Assembly: GCA_018389105.1 (NCBI GenBank)
Contig: JACATO010000311.1
Span: 2,500,001 to 2,564,000 of the forward strand
Direction: 5' to 3'
Length of the DNA: 64,000 bases
From: Nautilus pompilius
Lineage: Eukaryota > Mollusca > Cephalopoda > Nautilida > Nautilidae
Each line of letters opens with the position of its first letter. Position 1 is the stretch's first letter. The notes beneath the pieces are model-generated. The model made no database searches. It had not been told where the DNA came from and saw only the letters and a program-made list of their open reading frames with translations. This document shows positions 50,495-62,592 of the stretch, in pieces. Made by a program: the position numbers and the translations under genes.

Positions 50495-50770
50495 AGCATT
50501 TAATAGCCTGGTGGTTCAACTATTGGACTGCCAAGGCTGAGAAACTCGATCTGATTCTTGGTTATGGTCAACTCAGTTTGTTGTTGTTTGTCTGCGGCAG
50601 GGTTTCTTCTCACTCCTCTTCACCAGCCAGTCACAAGCATTTTCTCTGTGCATTCTGGTATCCTTCGACATCAAAAAAATGAAGATCTCTGATACTCATT
50701 TCCCTGTTGTTATGTGAGAAGTCCCCCCCCCCAACCCACAATGGGGCAGGATAGGTACCACTCTTCAGTA
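50495..50770 (+). repeat. tRNA-derived SINE
   Basis: The head is TAGCCTGGTGGTTCAACTAT followed by TGGACTGCCAAGGCTGAGAA, with a weak B box (ACTCGATCTGATTC); the body GGGTTTCTTCTCACTCCTCT, then TTCACCAGCCAGTCACAAGC and TTCTGGTATCCTTCGACATC, matches the window's main SINE family. An expanded C run (GTCCCCCCCCCC) interrupts the tail. Confidence 0.7.
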
Positions 50771-51421
50771 AATAGACAGCAGTACCATGCCAATGTAGGT
50801 GTTAGTGTACAATACAACACAAAATAACATGTAACTAAACTTAATTAGAATAAAGATAAGCGTTACCATCGGTGGTTATTAAACTATAGCAATGGCTGCT
50901 GAAGATCTTCACTTTAAAATGAGTTAAACCAAAGCAATGGGTATGAGGGCAAAAAATGTTTTAAATTTCAAAAAAAAAAAAAAAAAATAAATAAATAAGC
51001 AGTATCTAAGAAAAGAACAGAGGATAATTAATATATCAATGGCCTGCAGGCATCACATCAGTGGTCCAACTGGAAGATAATGTGAAAACCCTTAATTATT
51101 TTCACAAATCTACGACCTACCTGTTTCATATTAAAATCTAACTGTATGAGCTCTGAAAGAGAAGTTTTAATTTAAAAAAGAAAACAAAGGACATTACAAA
51201 GAAAAACAACTACAGTTGCCCTCATCAATTTGTCAGATTGAAAATAAAAGTTAAAAAAAAAAAAAAATTGAGATTCATACATGTCATTTTCCTTTAAAAA
51301 AAAAAACCCTCAAAAACAAATGTACAAAGTTTGCTGAATTTTAGCTGTTTTTATCTGAACAATATTTTCCCCAACCCACATTTGTATATGGGGAAAGCAA
51401 GTAATCAAAACAGTTAAAATG

Positions 51422-51443
<22 letters not shown>
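51422..51443. repeat. (TA)n microsatellite
   Basis: About eleven TA units. A shorter TA stretch occurs at about 51650-51664. Confidence 0.9.
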
Positions 51444-51453
<10 letters not shown>

Positions 51454-52349
51454 TGCAAGACCTTTGCAATCAGTATAACAATAACTTCTTTTTTAAGTTA
51501 TTAGTTTAGATGTATACAAAAAAGCTGACATGGTTTTTATCTCTCTTCCAGAATTAAGAAATATTCTTGAAATCTATTGTAATAAATAATACATCAGACG
51601 TTTATTTAAGTTTTCTTCTATAAATATAAAAACCAATGCAAGAAAAAAAATATATATATATATAAAATAAGCAAGAAAGCAGGGTAACCAAAGGCCAAAA
51701 CAACCAGTGAATGTGTCTAATTGTGACATGCAAACAAAGGCTGAAGTTGTTTCAGTAGCTAGACTCCTCCAGATACTACTGAAAACCATTTAAAATTGGT
51801 TATTGTTCCCTTTTAGTGAAGAAATCGAATCAATTATGTATTGCCAAATAAGATGTGGAAAAGTTAATTGATGTGCTCAGCAAATTTAGCAGTCTGGCTT
51901 GAAGTAGAAATAAATATGCACTTTTATGAAATCTGTATATGCAAAGACGAATACAAAAGAGGAAAGAGAATCTAATCAAATAAAAGGAATTCTTAATCAC
52001 TGAATGTTTAAAGCCAATCCTTTTCATCTGGTGTTTAGTATTAAACTCATTATTTACACCTCATTAGTACAAAGTAGCAATTGTTGAAGTTTGTATATTT
52101 TAGTACATGTACAAACCTAGTTTATTTCACTTTTTAAAAATGGATGAAATATATCAGCTTTCTCTGCTATCATGCATAATGAATGTGTCTGTGTTGAGTG
52201 TACCCTAAATAGGCCAATGATCTGGTGTGGTAATGAGTTAAAGTGCTGATGAAAATCTATATAAAAATAGCAACAATAGGTTGCAGGTCCAAGACCAGCA
52301 CAAGATGCTCTTGTATAATTGAAATAAAAATTTAAAAAAAAACACTAAA

Positions 52350-52640
52350 ATCTTGGCAAAACCTCCAGCCTTGACTTTGTGGACATCTCACAGCAAGGAG
52401 CTAGAAGAGGAAAGTACTGAGTATCAGCCTTGGTGATAGCTGGTTACCCAAATATGGTTGGAGGGTCTTGAGATATTGTCAAGACTAGAGCTCTGCATTT
52501 TTAGATGCGGCAGGAAACTGAAATGACCAGAAAAAACCAAGGCCAAATGATAAAGGAAAAAACAAGCCAAACCAAGTTGATCCCAAATGAGATTTAACCT
52601 TGGGGCCTCTAAACCATAGCAGTCCACCACTACACCACCA
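52350..52640 (-). repeat. tRNA-derived SINE, minus orientation
   Basis: On the minus strand the head reads GGTGGTGTAGTGGTGGACTG, then CTATGGTTTAGAGGCCCCAA. The body (CATTTGGCCTTGG, TTTCCTGCCGCATCTAAAAA, TGGGTAACCAGCTATCACCA) and the tail region (AAGGCTGATACT..., CTGTGAGATGTCC) match the SINE at 31688-32025. It is in the same sense as the host gene. No clear target-site duplication. Confidence 0.75.
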
Positions 52641-54637
52641 ATATAAATAGAACATATTTTGTTTTAAAAATGCCTACTAAAAAAAATTTATACTGCAACT
52701 CAATATCATCAAACGCCAAAACAGCACTCATAACTAAAACCTTTTAAAATTTTTTTTTTTTTTAAATCACCATTATTAAAGAAAATAACATTTTCCTGCT
52801 AGGGTTGCTGAAGATACCCCTATCATTAATACCTAGCTGTCCAGACTGCTGTGAACAACAAACAAATCTGTTTTCCATGTCCTATGTTACTGGTTCTCCT
52901 AGAACATTCATCTTGAAAAATCAAAATAAAAATACATGTAGTTATATTTGCAGGTGAAGAATAATGCAGCTGGTGTTCTGAGAAAATAGATCAGTTTGAG
53001 AAAGTAAACGTTAATAAGTGTCATCCTTTTTGTGACTTAGAATTGTTTGGTAAGAGAAAATTTAGTGTTTAAATAATAAACATTCAAACAATTAAAATTT
53101 TCAATTCTGAAGTGGAGACTGATAAACAAAATAAATTATGTAACTTTCAAGATTAAAACAAAAATAAAAGCAGAATAATAATAGCAGGATTGTTTGCTGA
53201 GAAAAATATCAGTTGAAAGATTACTTCAAATTTCAATAAAAAATAAAACATTTATATCAGAAGCACATTTTACATCTTTCTGAGGCTCAACAAATTAGAA
53301 CAAAATGCCCTTTGATCTGGAAAGCTGTATTAGTCATTGAAACAACAACAAATGTAATGAGTAGCATATAGTCAACACCCAGCCTGACTGACTCTCTCCT
53401 GCTCAGAGGTCCAATCACCATCCCAGAGAGCTCATTATGATAAGTAAATATTATATCTATACATGCTATGTACAGAGCTTGCAAAAATTAACCATAAATC
53501 CCAATGGATAGTCAACTCTAGCTGAATACAATGATTTTGCTATTAAAGTAGAAAGCTCTCAAGAGGAAGAGGGTTGGGGTTAGAGGAGAAATGTAGTGCT
53601 GGGAAAACTGTCAACATAGAACTAAAAAAGGAGAAATATCAGACCTGGGAAATCTAGAAAGGAGAGAGATCAAGACAAACATAGTAATGACAGTGAATGC
53701 AATAGCACACAGACCTTATAATATAGTCCATGGTCACAACATTCACCTGGTCAGTCTAAATCTGCCCCTGTCAAAATACACAAATTTGTATTGAAAAATT
53801 TAATCCATTTTCTTACAATCATGTTGTCTAGTCCAGCATCATTGTAGTATTTGCTTAAACATTTTCAAAATTCTTTTAAACAATTCAGTTTAAAAGAATG
53901 TTATTCAAAATAAAAACATCTGGTTATCAAATATCTGGTCAAAAGTATTAGAAATCACTTATTTTTCATAAATGAACTCACCCAGACTGTTCAGGCAAAT
54001 GAGCCAATCACAGTCTGAGTCTCAGGTAGGTATAAATACCAAATAGTTATCAAGAAGAGGAAGGGAAAGTGGTTTCACTGTTGGGGCATGACTGGTGCAA
54101 AGCTCAGTGAAGATATTAGGAGTGACTGAAAAATTAATATCTGGGTTTATATAGCAAACACTTCTGATAAAAATGTTGTGATATCAAAAAAAAAAAAAAA
54201 GCTCAAAACTCAAGAAAATGGAAAGGAGAAATAGTTGGCAAACATTGTTGCAATGACTGACAGAATAAACAAACAACAATGCCAGAATACATCTCAACTT
54301 ATAGGAAAATGCACAACGATTCTTGGTAGCCTTGCCACCAATCACAAACCATGTTGCCGCAGCAAACACAAAGCTGTGAGTTCAGTGTTGCAAAGATCAT
54401 CAAGTTTAGCCTAGGAATGAACAGAAAAGTCATGGTACAAACCGCTTTGCATAAATGGAAGGGTAATGATTTGTTGACTATATCATGAGGTTACACACAA
54501 AGGGTCTAGGACAATTTTCCACAGCAAGTTTGCCACAAGCCGTTTAGCTACAAGGATTATCATGCATGATATTATAGTGTGCCAGTGCCTAGCAACACTT
54601 CTGGAATCACTTTAATAATAGTGGGAATATATATATA

Positions 54638-55210
54638 CAGGGTTATTCAAAAAGAATGAACCATTTTCATGACGCATTACTTCAGTTCTCAAGCATCGTC
54701 ATGGAATGAGTCAGTGAACATTTGAAAGAGGAGTTTTTTAAGTTTTGATTGGCTGCCACAGGGGCGCTGTAGTCGTGTCGTTCCTCTGGCAACGTTCAGT
54801 TGTTTGTTTACCCTCAGAATGGCGAGTCCTCAGCAAAAGGTGTTCTGTGTTCTCGAGTTTGCGAAAACAAAATAGGTTGTCATGGTGCAGCATGCTTTTT
54901 CTTATGGGGATATGTAAAAGATTGCATTTATGATCCACTGCTACCCACTAACCTCGATGACCTTAAACATCGAATAACAACAGCGATCAACTCAGTGGAT
55001 CATGATATGCTGATATGCATCTGGGAGGAATTCTCTTATTGCATTGATGTTTCCCATGCTGCAGGTGGTGGCCACAATGAACACTTGTAAGACAGGAAAT
55101 AAAACTTGATTGTGAGTAGAATACTTGTGATTTAGCTGGAGTTTTCTATTGCTTTTCCTTATTAAAATATTGCGTAATGAAATTGGTTCATTCTTTTTTA
55201 ATAACACTAT
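54638..55210 (+). mobile_element. Internally deleted Tc1/mariner-superfamily element (MITE-like, DUF4817-type transposase)
   Basis: A 573-bp unit with inverted termini of about 38 bp: left CAGGGTTATTCAAAAAGAAT then GAACCATTTTCATGACGCA; right (reverse complement) ATAGTGTTATTAAAAAAGAA then TGAACCAATTTCATTACGCA. It lies between TA-repeat tracts (54627-54637 and 55212-55232), consistent with TA target preference. Inside, only the first codons and the C-terminal fifth of a transposase remain, so almost all of the catalytic region has been lost. It is the only DNA element here transcribed opposite to the host gene. Confidence 0.88.
54819..55090 (+). pseudogene. Transposase remnant: N-terminal stub joined to C-terminus
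   Basis: From ATG at 54819 it reads MASPQQKVFCVLEFAKTK and then a stop. From about 54875, in a shifted frame, it reads FFLWGYVKDCIYDPLLPTNL, then DDLKHRITTAINSVDHDMLI and AAGGGHNEHL, ending at 55090. From memory these are the start and end of a widespread invertebrate transposase whose intact form is about 350 residues, with a DUF4817-like helix-turn-helix and a DDE/D domain. The junction near 54870-54890 marks the internal deletion. It cannot encode an active enzyme, but its termini could be mobilised in trans by a full-length relative. Confidence 0.85.
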
Positions 55211-55211
55211 G

Positions 55212-55232
55212 TATATATATATATATATATAT
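55212..55232. repeat. (TA)n microsatellite at transposon edge
   Basis: About ten TA units directly abutting the right terminus of the 54638-55210 element; a similar TA run abuts the left terminus. Confidence 0.9.
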
Positions 55233-55509
55233 GAATTTAAGTAAATAAAATGAATTTCAAAGTGACAGAATTTATCTTATTTTAAAATTAATTTTACAAA
55301 ACTTAAATTTATTATATCAAATTATTGTTTTGACTTGTCACAAATGTTAATCCATACTGTAATAGTTTGCTAATCCTCAAAAATATGTTATAATGTCTCT
55401 GCCATTATCATCTTTAGTAATTTTGAGTATACCTACATCTGCATCATAATTTTTTTCAATATTTGAGGGGGATTGTGACCTGCCACTAATTGTTCTTAAT
55501 ATATATCTT

Positions 55510-56640
55510 ACCCCATGATGCATTTAATAGAGGCCATCTATGACTTTCCACATTGTTGGATGTTTCATTCCCAATTCAGCCTGTATCCTTTGATGTGCAG
55601 CCTCCACATGGTTGTTGGTCCTATCTTTTTTGTTGAGGACCCTGTTGTACAGTGACCACATTTCTGTGGAAACATTGCCAAATGTCTTCCATTTCCTTGG
55701 TGAGCTGGGCAGCCTACATAATCTTCAAACCAGGCAAGCAGTGGATGCAATTCTTCTGTAAGTTATTCCTCCAACTTGTCTATGGCCTCATTTAAGTCTT
55801 CAATAGGTACAAATGCTAGCAGTGATTATCTGTTGCACTCAATCCAAAATCAGCATCAGTGTTATACCAATGGGGCAGCTACAATTTACATAAGTGTTTT
55901 TTTTTTTTTCATATTTTGTTAAGATGAAAAAAAGCATCTGTTAAGATGCATATCAGGAAATGTATTCTTTATTGCAATGAATGCTGCATTTTCAAAATCA
56001 CACAAAACAGATTCTGGAAAAACTTCAGCTTTAGTTTGTTTAATAAGTTGGAAGTCTTTTTCATATATATATTCCTTTGCTTACTAGGTAGCAAAGCATA
56101 AAATACTGGATGAACACCACCAAACAGCTGCAAAAAAAAACAGGTTTTTGATTCCGTTGATATAAGTAGATGCCACTGGCTGCCACAAATTAATATCCTG
56201 TGTGGACTAGGGTCACTGTCAGCAATCAAAGTTTTCAATTACACCATGCCTCAGTTCATAGGTCTTGTAGTTTTGAGATTATCTTGGAGCAGAAGAATTG
56301 CATCAACTTCATTTCTTTTTTGTACTCTCACCATTTTTTTTCTCACTGCTGTAAAATTGGGCAATTTACCTGAGTAGCTTGCAACAAACCAATTGTACAC
56401 TCATTACTGACGTGAGCCATAGGTTCTACATTTTCTCCAGCAAACCACTTCATTTTCGTCACCACATTCAACACCTCCACCTTTGCATCTGAAGCACCAT
56501 GGGAATGTATACAGTTTTAGCCTCACATTTTCATCTCATTCTATCAAAAATATAAAAACAACCGTCTACTATCAATTTCTCCTTTCCATGCTTGGTTGAA
56601 ATTCTTTCCATTTTAGATGGTAAGTCACTGCTATCTGAAA
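55510..56640 (-). pseudogene. FLYWCH zinc-finger / MULE-type transposase fossil
   Basis: On the minus strand, in several frames, domain pieces occur in the order usual for animal FLYWCH-MULE proteins. First is a FLYWCH-like start (STKHGKEKLIVDGCFYIFDR with its conserved Trp changed to a stop, then KCEAK) near 56600. Next is the linker ASDAKVEVLNVVTKMKWFAG near 56490. Then LIADSDPSPHRILICGSQWH and HPVFYALLPSKQRNIY (MULE core) at about 56060-56235. Last is the C-terminal region YFEDYVGC, then RTNNHVEAAHQRIQAELG and KHPTMWKVIDGLY ending near 55515. Stops and frameshifts separate the pieces, and part of the core is missing. No terminal inverted repeats were found. The element kind is clear from wording; the specific family is not. 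Confidence 0.82.
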
Positions 56641-57764
56641 AGTAGTCTATAATGTATCAGTGTAATAGTATCAAATGGTAAAAGCTTCTAACTCTACTTT
56701 TGTGAGAAATCATGAGTTGTTGCTCAGGATGGACAAAAAAATAAGCAAAGTGTTACTGTGTATGTATCAGGGATGACAGAAAACAAGGTTGACTGTTATG
56801 ACCTTGATGTTTCCCTCACTGTCTTGCTCACAAATATGCACAAGAATGTCCAAACGGTAAAGGTGTAAACAATGTACACCTCATCCTCACTTTATGCAAT
56901 AAAGCAGATGTGATATGAACACAGTGGGAAACACAACAAAATATCGTTGAGAATTTTTCACCAATCAAATATGTTACACTTAATTTACTCCCCACTGTCC
57001 ATCTTTCACTCAAAGTCCGCATGCCATCACATCTTGGTCAAACCAACCCATGCTAAACTGGCCAGTGAATAAATGGCTAGAGTTGAATTATCTTTGTGGC
57101 AAACCAGCTGCAGCAAATAGTCTCATTCCCTTTTCAAATTTCTTCTGCTTTAAAATCACTAGAAATACGAGTAATGATTTAGCAAATATTTTCATAGCAT
57201 GGACCACATTCGATGAAAGGGGCTACATTGCATTTTGTGAATATCTGCACATCATTGCAGACCAAGAGTATGTATTCCTCATGCTCCATTTCTTTGGCTT
57301 CATCTGTTGGAGCCGTATAGTTTATAAGTGGCTTGAAAAGTATGAAAGGCAGATTTTGAATGTCGTTGTTGACTACCACAATGAGTAAACTTCAACCACA
57401 TTGATAACTTGTCGAATAAATTGTTACAAAAGAGCAGAGCTCCATACTCAACTACTATCAACTCTGATTTTCAGACATTGTTTAGGAAATAAAAAAAGAA
57501 AAAATTCAAGCATGTCATTAACAAACTTGAGGAATCAATTTCACAACATAGGTTGTCATAGGCACTTGGTGCTACAATAGTTAGGATATATACCTGTTTA
57601 GCATAAAAGATAATACTGTTGCATTCGGTGAATTTCAATAACACACTGCATTCATAAAATTAAATGCAATTTCTTCTTCAAACCTGTGTGCCAAGAGCAT
57701 GTCGTAAAGGATACACCACAGAAAACTCACTGGTGTCTGTTTCCTAAACTGAATAAATAGAACA

Positions 57765-57975
57765 GGGTGCAGAGGTTAGCTATATGCCCATCACAGAAAA
57801 TTCTTACTAGATCTCTTCATCTTTTAGATACAGGAGGAGAACTAAGTGGAAATCCATGCATTCAGTTGGTGAAGACAAGCAAGAACAGCCTGTACTAAAG
57901 AGGTACGCCAAACAAAGCCATCCCAACCACAATTCAAACTCAGGCCCCCAACCTTTGCAGTCCAATAGTCTTTTT
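57765..57975 (-). repeat. tRNA-derived SINE, minus orientation, truncated
   Basis: The minus strand reads GACTATTGGACTGCAAAGGT, a B-box-like GAGTTTGAATT, then GGCGTACCTCTTTAGTACAG, TTCTTGCTTGTCTTCACCAA and CTGTATCTAAAAGATGAAGA, matching the window's main SINE family. The tRNA head is incomplete, ending in a T-rich tract near 57980. Confidence 0.65.
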
Positions 57976-60900
57976 TTTTTCTTATGCTGAAGTTACCAGC
58001 CCCCCTTTTTTTAGACCTCTTTCCCCAAACTTTACCAAGTGAAATCCTTTCAAATAGGGTCAATCAAAGAAACTAAATCAAAATCTACTCTTCAACTTCT
58101 ATAATTTCAGGAAATTCATTTATAATCTCTCGCGCGCAGATGCCATAATGATAGGCCCAGCAATCAATGAAAACTGCCATGAATGCCGACCATTTCTGTA
58201 ATTTTGTCATGCTGAATGTCCACAGCTTTAGAGAAGAAACTCTAGCACAATTCCACAGAGCATCAAAGATTTTGTGTTGATGGATGAGACATTTTTTTCA
58301 TTCACACAGGGGAGAGGAAGATGTACTATCAACTTCCCAACCTTATCATTCCAGACTGTTGAGCTCTCAAGACATCTTCCATGTTGTTTCAACTAGTAAG
58401 TTTTAAAATATGTTGGGAGATTACTTTGATAAGAAAAGTGCAGAGACTTTCTGCTCCTCTCCACATCTATAACTCAGGACAATCCATGTTTCATCATGAA
58501 TGATAATGCTTCATAAATGTACCACTTTACTTAGGGTGGAATCACAAAAATTCTTGAAAACAAATGATTTAAAATGAGGCAGGAAATCCTTAAATCTCAA
58601 CTGCACTGTTATAAGCCTCCTACTAAAATACCATGCTCATTATCAGTAATATGCTAGTCTAAGATAAACAACTTTTTGAACTCCATTAATTTAATACTGA
58701 AAAAGAAAGCCGTTTTATTACAAAATTACTGCTTAGTGGATACTTACCGAATAATTCAAAATTTAATTTGAGAAGGAAATATGGGTCATAATAAATGAAT
58801 GAGGAAGTAAATTACAAACAAATTATAAAATCTCTTGACAGTATGTTTGTTTCCTAATTTAAGCAATGGCTGTTTAGATAACACACGAGTATTTTAGTTT
58901 TGGGATATTTATTGTGTATCTTTATTAGTTATTCAGAACTTCCATCATTTTTTTTTTTTTAATCTTTCCAGGGTAAGTGCATACAGTTATGCAGGTCTGT
59001 CATCAGTCTAAAAAGCTCAGTGACAGTTAACTTAATTTGGCTGTATATATATGCTGTGTTGTATTTTACATATTTTAAACTTAATTATCTAAACACTTTT
59101 TTGATATTTCACATGATTCTTGAAAACCCTGCATCTATATCTTATAATAAGTCAAGCAGCAACAGACCTGCATGTCACAAAGACCTCTATGCAGCCTTGT
59201 AATTAAGAAAGATCATTAAAAAACAGATCACTCTTCTAAGATGCCATGCAGTAATGACATGAAAGCCCCAAGGAATCTGACATGACAAGACTGCATTCTA
59301 ATGCAGTCATCAAATAGTCCAATAAATGAACATCCATAAAACTAATTTCTGAAACAACTGTCTGAAAATTCTCTTGGCAATTCAGGGTGTACAATAGACA
59401 AGCATCCCTTTAAAACATTCCTTAATACATTTAAAAATACAAAACAAATTTTGCTGATTCAATTTATTTTAATTTATTCTATCGTACTTGCATTAAGAAA
59501 AGAATGTCAGTTTATGTTTACAAAATTTTTAATAGAGTCAATACATAATTTTACCAGGTGATGCATTGTAATTTGTCATCACATTATTATTAAATCACTA
59601 AGCCAACAAATACAAGAAAGAAAACAACATCTGCGTAATTCTGTTCAACGTTACAACAAGTAAACCACCACTTTCAACTAAAGCACATTTTTGGCAAGGA
59701 TATGTTTAAATTCTATTGGACAAGTAAAATGATGAACACCAAATGTAATTAAAAATTAAATATATTTGGATAATATTTCATTCAATAAATAAATGCCTGA
59801 GATAGAAGCCACTGTAGAACTTGCACAGTAGCAATAGTTGTCTGCCTTGATGACAGAAGATGCTCTTTCACTGCTAATGAGTCTCTAATGCTAATCAAAA
59901 GCAACTGACAGAAAACTTTGTTCTTCTCAGCTTAATCTAATCATTTGGCAAACTTGGCTAAGACACTAACGCTAAAAAAGAATAATACAGGTTGTAATAA
60001 GACCTCACTTATAAACAGCTGTGGCAGCCAGTCGTGGAACCGACCCAGCTCCCAACACACACTTGCAACTTCACACACATACCCCAACATTTGCACCACC
60101 ACCCCCCAAAAAGAAGAAAACATGACAGCTCCCATGGCTGGAAGACAGACAAATGGTAATTAAATAACATTTCCCTTTGGTTTGTTCAAACATAGCTAAG
60201 CAATACTTAGTGAGTTCATCTAATAACTGTGTTAACACAGAGGAAAAATGCAATGAAGAGGAGTTACACAAAATTAAAACATTTAATAGAAAACACTACA
60301 AGACTAAGGAGATGCCATGGAGATTTTAACTTAGGGATTTGATTAAATCTGACATTTTTATCATTTAAATGAACATCTTCCAAGGAAAAACAATCAAACT
60401 CATGAATAATTCAAAACAAAATAATTTAAGAGTTGGAGAGGAAAACACTGCTTTAATCCTTTAGCCATAAAAATCCCACAATAATAAAAAAGCTAAATAA
60501 TATTTATATGCAACTAAGACAACCATTCTAGCCAAGTCTTTTAGAAAAACAAGATAATAGTTGAGCAAAACACTGCCTTTTATTCATGATTGATGATTTT
60601 TAAGATTTCCTGGCTTTGAAAGCTTAAAAAATAGTCTGAAGACCAACAGTATCCACTAGGCCAAAAACAGAAGAAAAAAAAAGAAGAAACTGCACAGTAA
60701 TCACATTTAATTACAAACAATAAAATCTAAAGTAACAAAATAATTGCAGGCATTAAACAGAGGAAACATATTCTCTTCCTCTGTTTTAAATATGAAATTA
60801 ATGCAAATGAGGCAAAATGCTATGATTTGATCATTCAAGCAAATTAGATATAAACCAATAGTTTTATTTCTGCACATCAATGTCACCGTTGTTAAAATTA

Positions 60901-62421
60901 GCTCCTCTTTTTACTGTGACACCATCTCAAGAGAAATTATGATTAAATATACATGCTACAGTGATATGGAATCAAGAAGAAAAAACTCAAAAAGCATCAA
61001 GGTTTTGACTGAATTCTGCATCAAATGCAGTGAACAGCTGGTAATGATATAGTGCAAATTTAAGTTTTTTTTTGTTTTGTTTTTAATAAAAATCTACTTT
61101 CCTTAAATGATAGCTTGTTGTCCTTATGAAATCATAGAAGTACAAGATTGTGATCAGCCAATGTTGATGCTTGATGAACAATGTATAATGGCACAAAACT
61201 CAAGGGTGATGATTAACATCAAATTTGTTTTTGTAAACAGTATTCTGATTTAATCATTTAATCTTGTTGGTTCCATTCTCAAAGAAAGAAAGAACATAAT
61301 TACAATTAGACACAAACAAGTTTATTGTATGAAAGTGTTAAAACAATAAATAAAAAAAATTACATTTGTGTATAAAATATCATACGGTCAGAAAAAATTT
61401 CTTTTAATTTTCATTAAAATTGTTTTTAATCTAATAATAAAGAAATTTACTATCAATTTTTGTTTTGGTAAATGCAGTGCAACTGTCTTCATAATTTTAG
61501 AATCTGTCTAATTTTACATACACAAAAAAGATATCATGGTCAGAAAAATTAAATTTTCAAAGCAAATTTTGTTTACTACTTAAAAGTGAAAATGTGCTAG
61601 AAGATAAAATAATGCAAGCAGTAAACTGCCAGAGGTAAATGAGCAAGTTGATTAAGGTCTATTAAAGCACAGTTTTACAACTGACATAAACAGGGATTAT
61701 CATGGAAGCAAGCCAAAATTAAATCCACAAGCACAGACAACTTAAATACTTTCATTTTACCAATAAGTAAACTTAATATATGCTACATGTTGAGTTTATC
61801 AGAGCTGCCAACAAATTCAGACAATGGCTTGAAAAAGCCAGTTCAAAGAACTATGAAATGCTGTTTAGAATCTTATTATTAAGCCATGTAGTGATTACTT
61901 CCTGGTGGGACATAGGAATACCACTAAAGTAGATAACCCAAAATTTAACTAAGAAAGTCTATTGCACTATGCTACAACTGCTTGTCAGATCTACATATGC
62001 ACATATTTCGCTTACTGTTTGTTTTTTCGGGCTTATTTTTGGAGATATGACTTTAATGTTTAAGCAATCACCAATTATAGGTAATTTTTTTAAATTTTCT
62101 CTGTGAATGACTTCCACAATTCCATAAAGAATGAGAATCATCTGAGACCAAACTTCAATCTGTTTTCTCTAGAGACCGCCTTGCCACAGAATATATTAGA
62201 GAAATTATTTTTTAAATTTTACAAAGTTGGCCCCTCTTGAAAAATTCTTTATAGAGTCACAACACAGCAATGCAGAGGAAGGAATAACAATTAAAAAAAA
62301 AGTGTTTTTTAATGCGTTTATAAGTATATCACAATTATGCTGTACTAACTAAAGAATGACTTGACAAATCCATGTTACACTAACCTAGCACTCAAATAAT
62401 CCTTCAAACTTTGGTACTTAC

Positions 62422-62544
62422 CATTGCACTAGCAGCAAACTGACTATGTTCTGCTTCCAGATCCTGCGCCATTTGGTGAGTAAGACCAATTTCTGTGTAG
62501 TTGGTGAGAAACATGTCACGGCTGCTTGATGTCCATTCAAACAT
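62422..62544 (-). CDS. trio: TRIO/Kalirin-type RhoGEF, internal exon 1 of 8 in window (spectrin repeat)
   Basis: Encodes 41 residues (MFEWTSSSRDMFLTNYTEIG, then LTHQMAQDLEAEHSQFAASA and a final M) that align end to end with the start of an early spectrin repeat of TRIO/KALRN, where the vertebrate sequence has an MFEW...TEIG stretch. TRIO-family proteins are large cytoplasmic exchange factors for Rac/RhoG/RhoA in axon guidance and cell migration; the spectrin repeats form a rod that scaffolds partners. The acceptor has a good pyrimidine tract and CAG just before ATG TTT; the donor is ATG|GTAAGT. Both ends are phase 0, so the first Met is internal and not a start codon. Exons for the Sec14 and first spectrin segments must lie to the right of the window. 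It pairs with exon 2 (64 residues) to make one repeat of 105 residues, and it aligns without gaps with exon 6. Confidence 0.93.
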
Positions 62545-62592
62545 CTGAAGGGAGAAAAAAATTTAGACAACTGCACTTTATTTGCAGGCATA

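Larger units (their letters stand above)
49614..62421 (-). other. Intron 1 (12.8 kb)
   Basis: From the exon 1 donor ATG|GTAAGT to the exon 2 acceptor TTGTTTCAG|GAA. It contains three SINE copies, an internally deleted Tc1/mariner-superfamily element and a FLYWCH/MULE transposase fossil, annotated separately. The stretch 53935-54630 has transposon-like wording at its left edge (GGTCAAAAGTATTAGAAATC) but no second terminus that I could pair. Bases 58100-58560 may be another old element (a possible GDETW-like stretch near 58490), not assigned. The stretch 58600-62421 shows nothing recognisable. Confidence 0.8.

Noticed and set aside
53935..54630. Possible further Tc1-like element (starts GGTCAAAAGTATTAGAAATC)
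   Set aside because: No matching inverted right terminus and no recognisable transposase words; a similar string near 54600 is in direct, not inverted, orientation.
57050..57388. 112-codon plus-strand open frame
   Set aside because: No recognisable domain, an overlapping minus-strand frame of similar length, and a position next to decayed transposon sequence; most likely chance.
62542..62544. ATG at the beginning of exon 1 as translation start
   Set aside because: It sits directly after a good CAG acceptor, and this Met is internal in TRIO/KALRN relatives; the true N-terminus with the Sec14 domain should lie upstream, outside the window.
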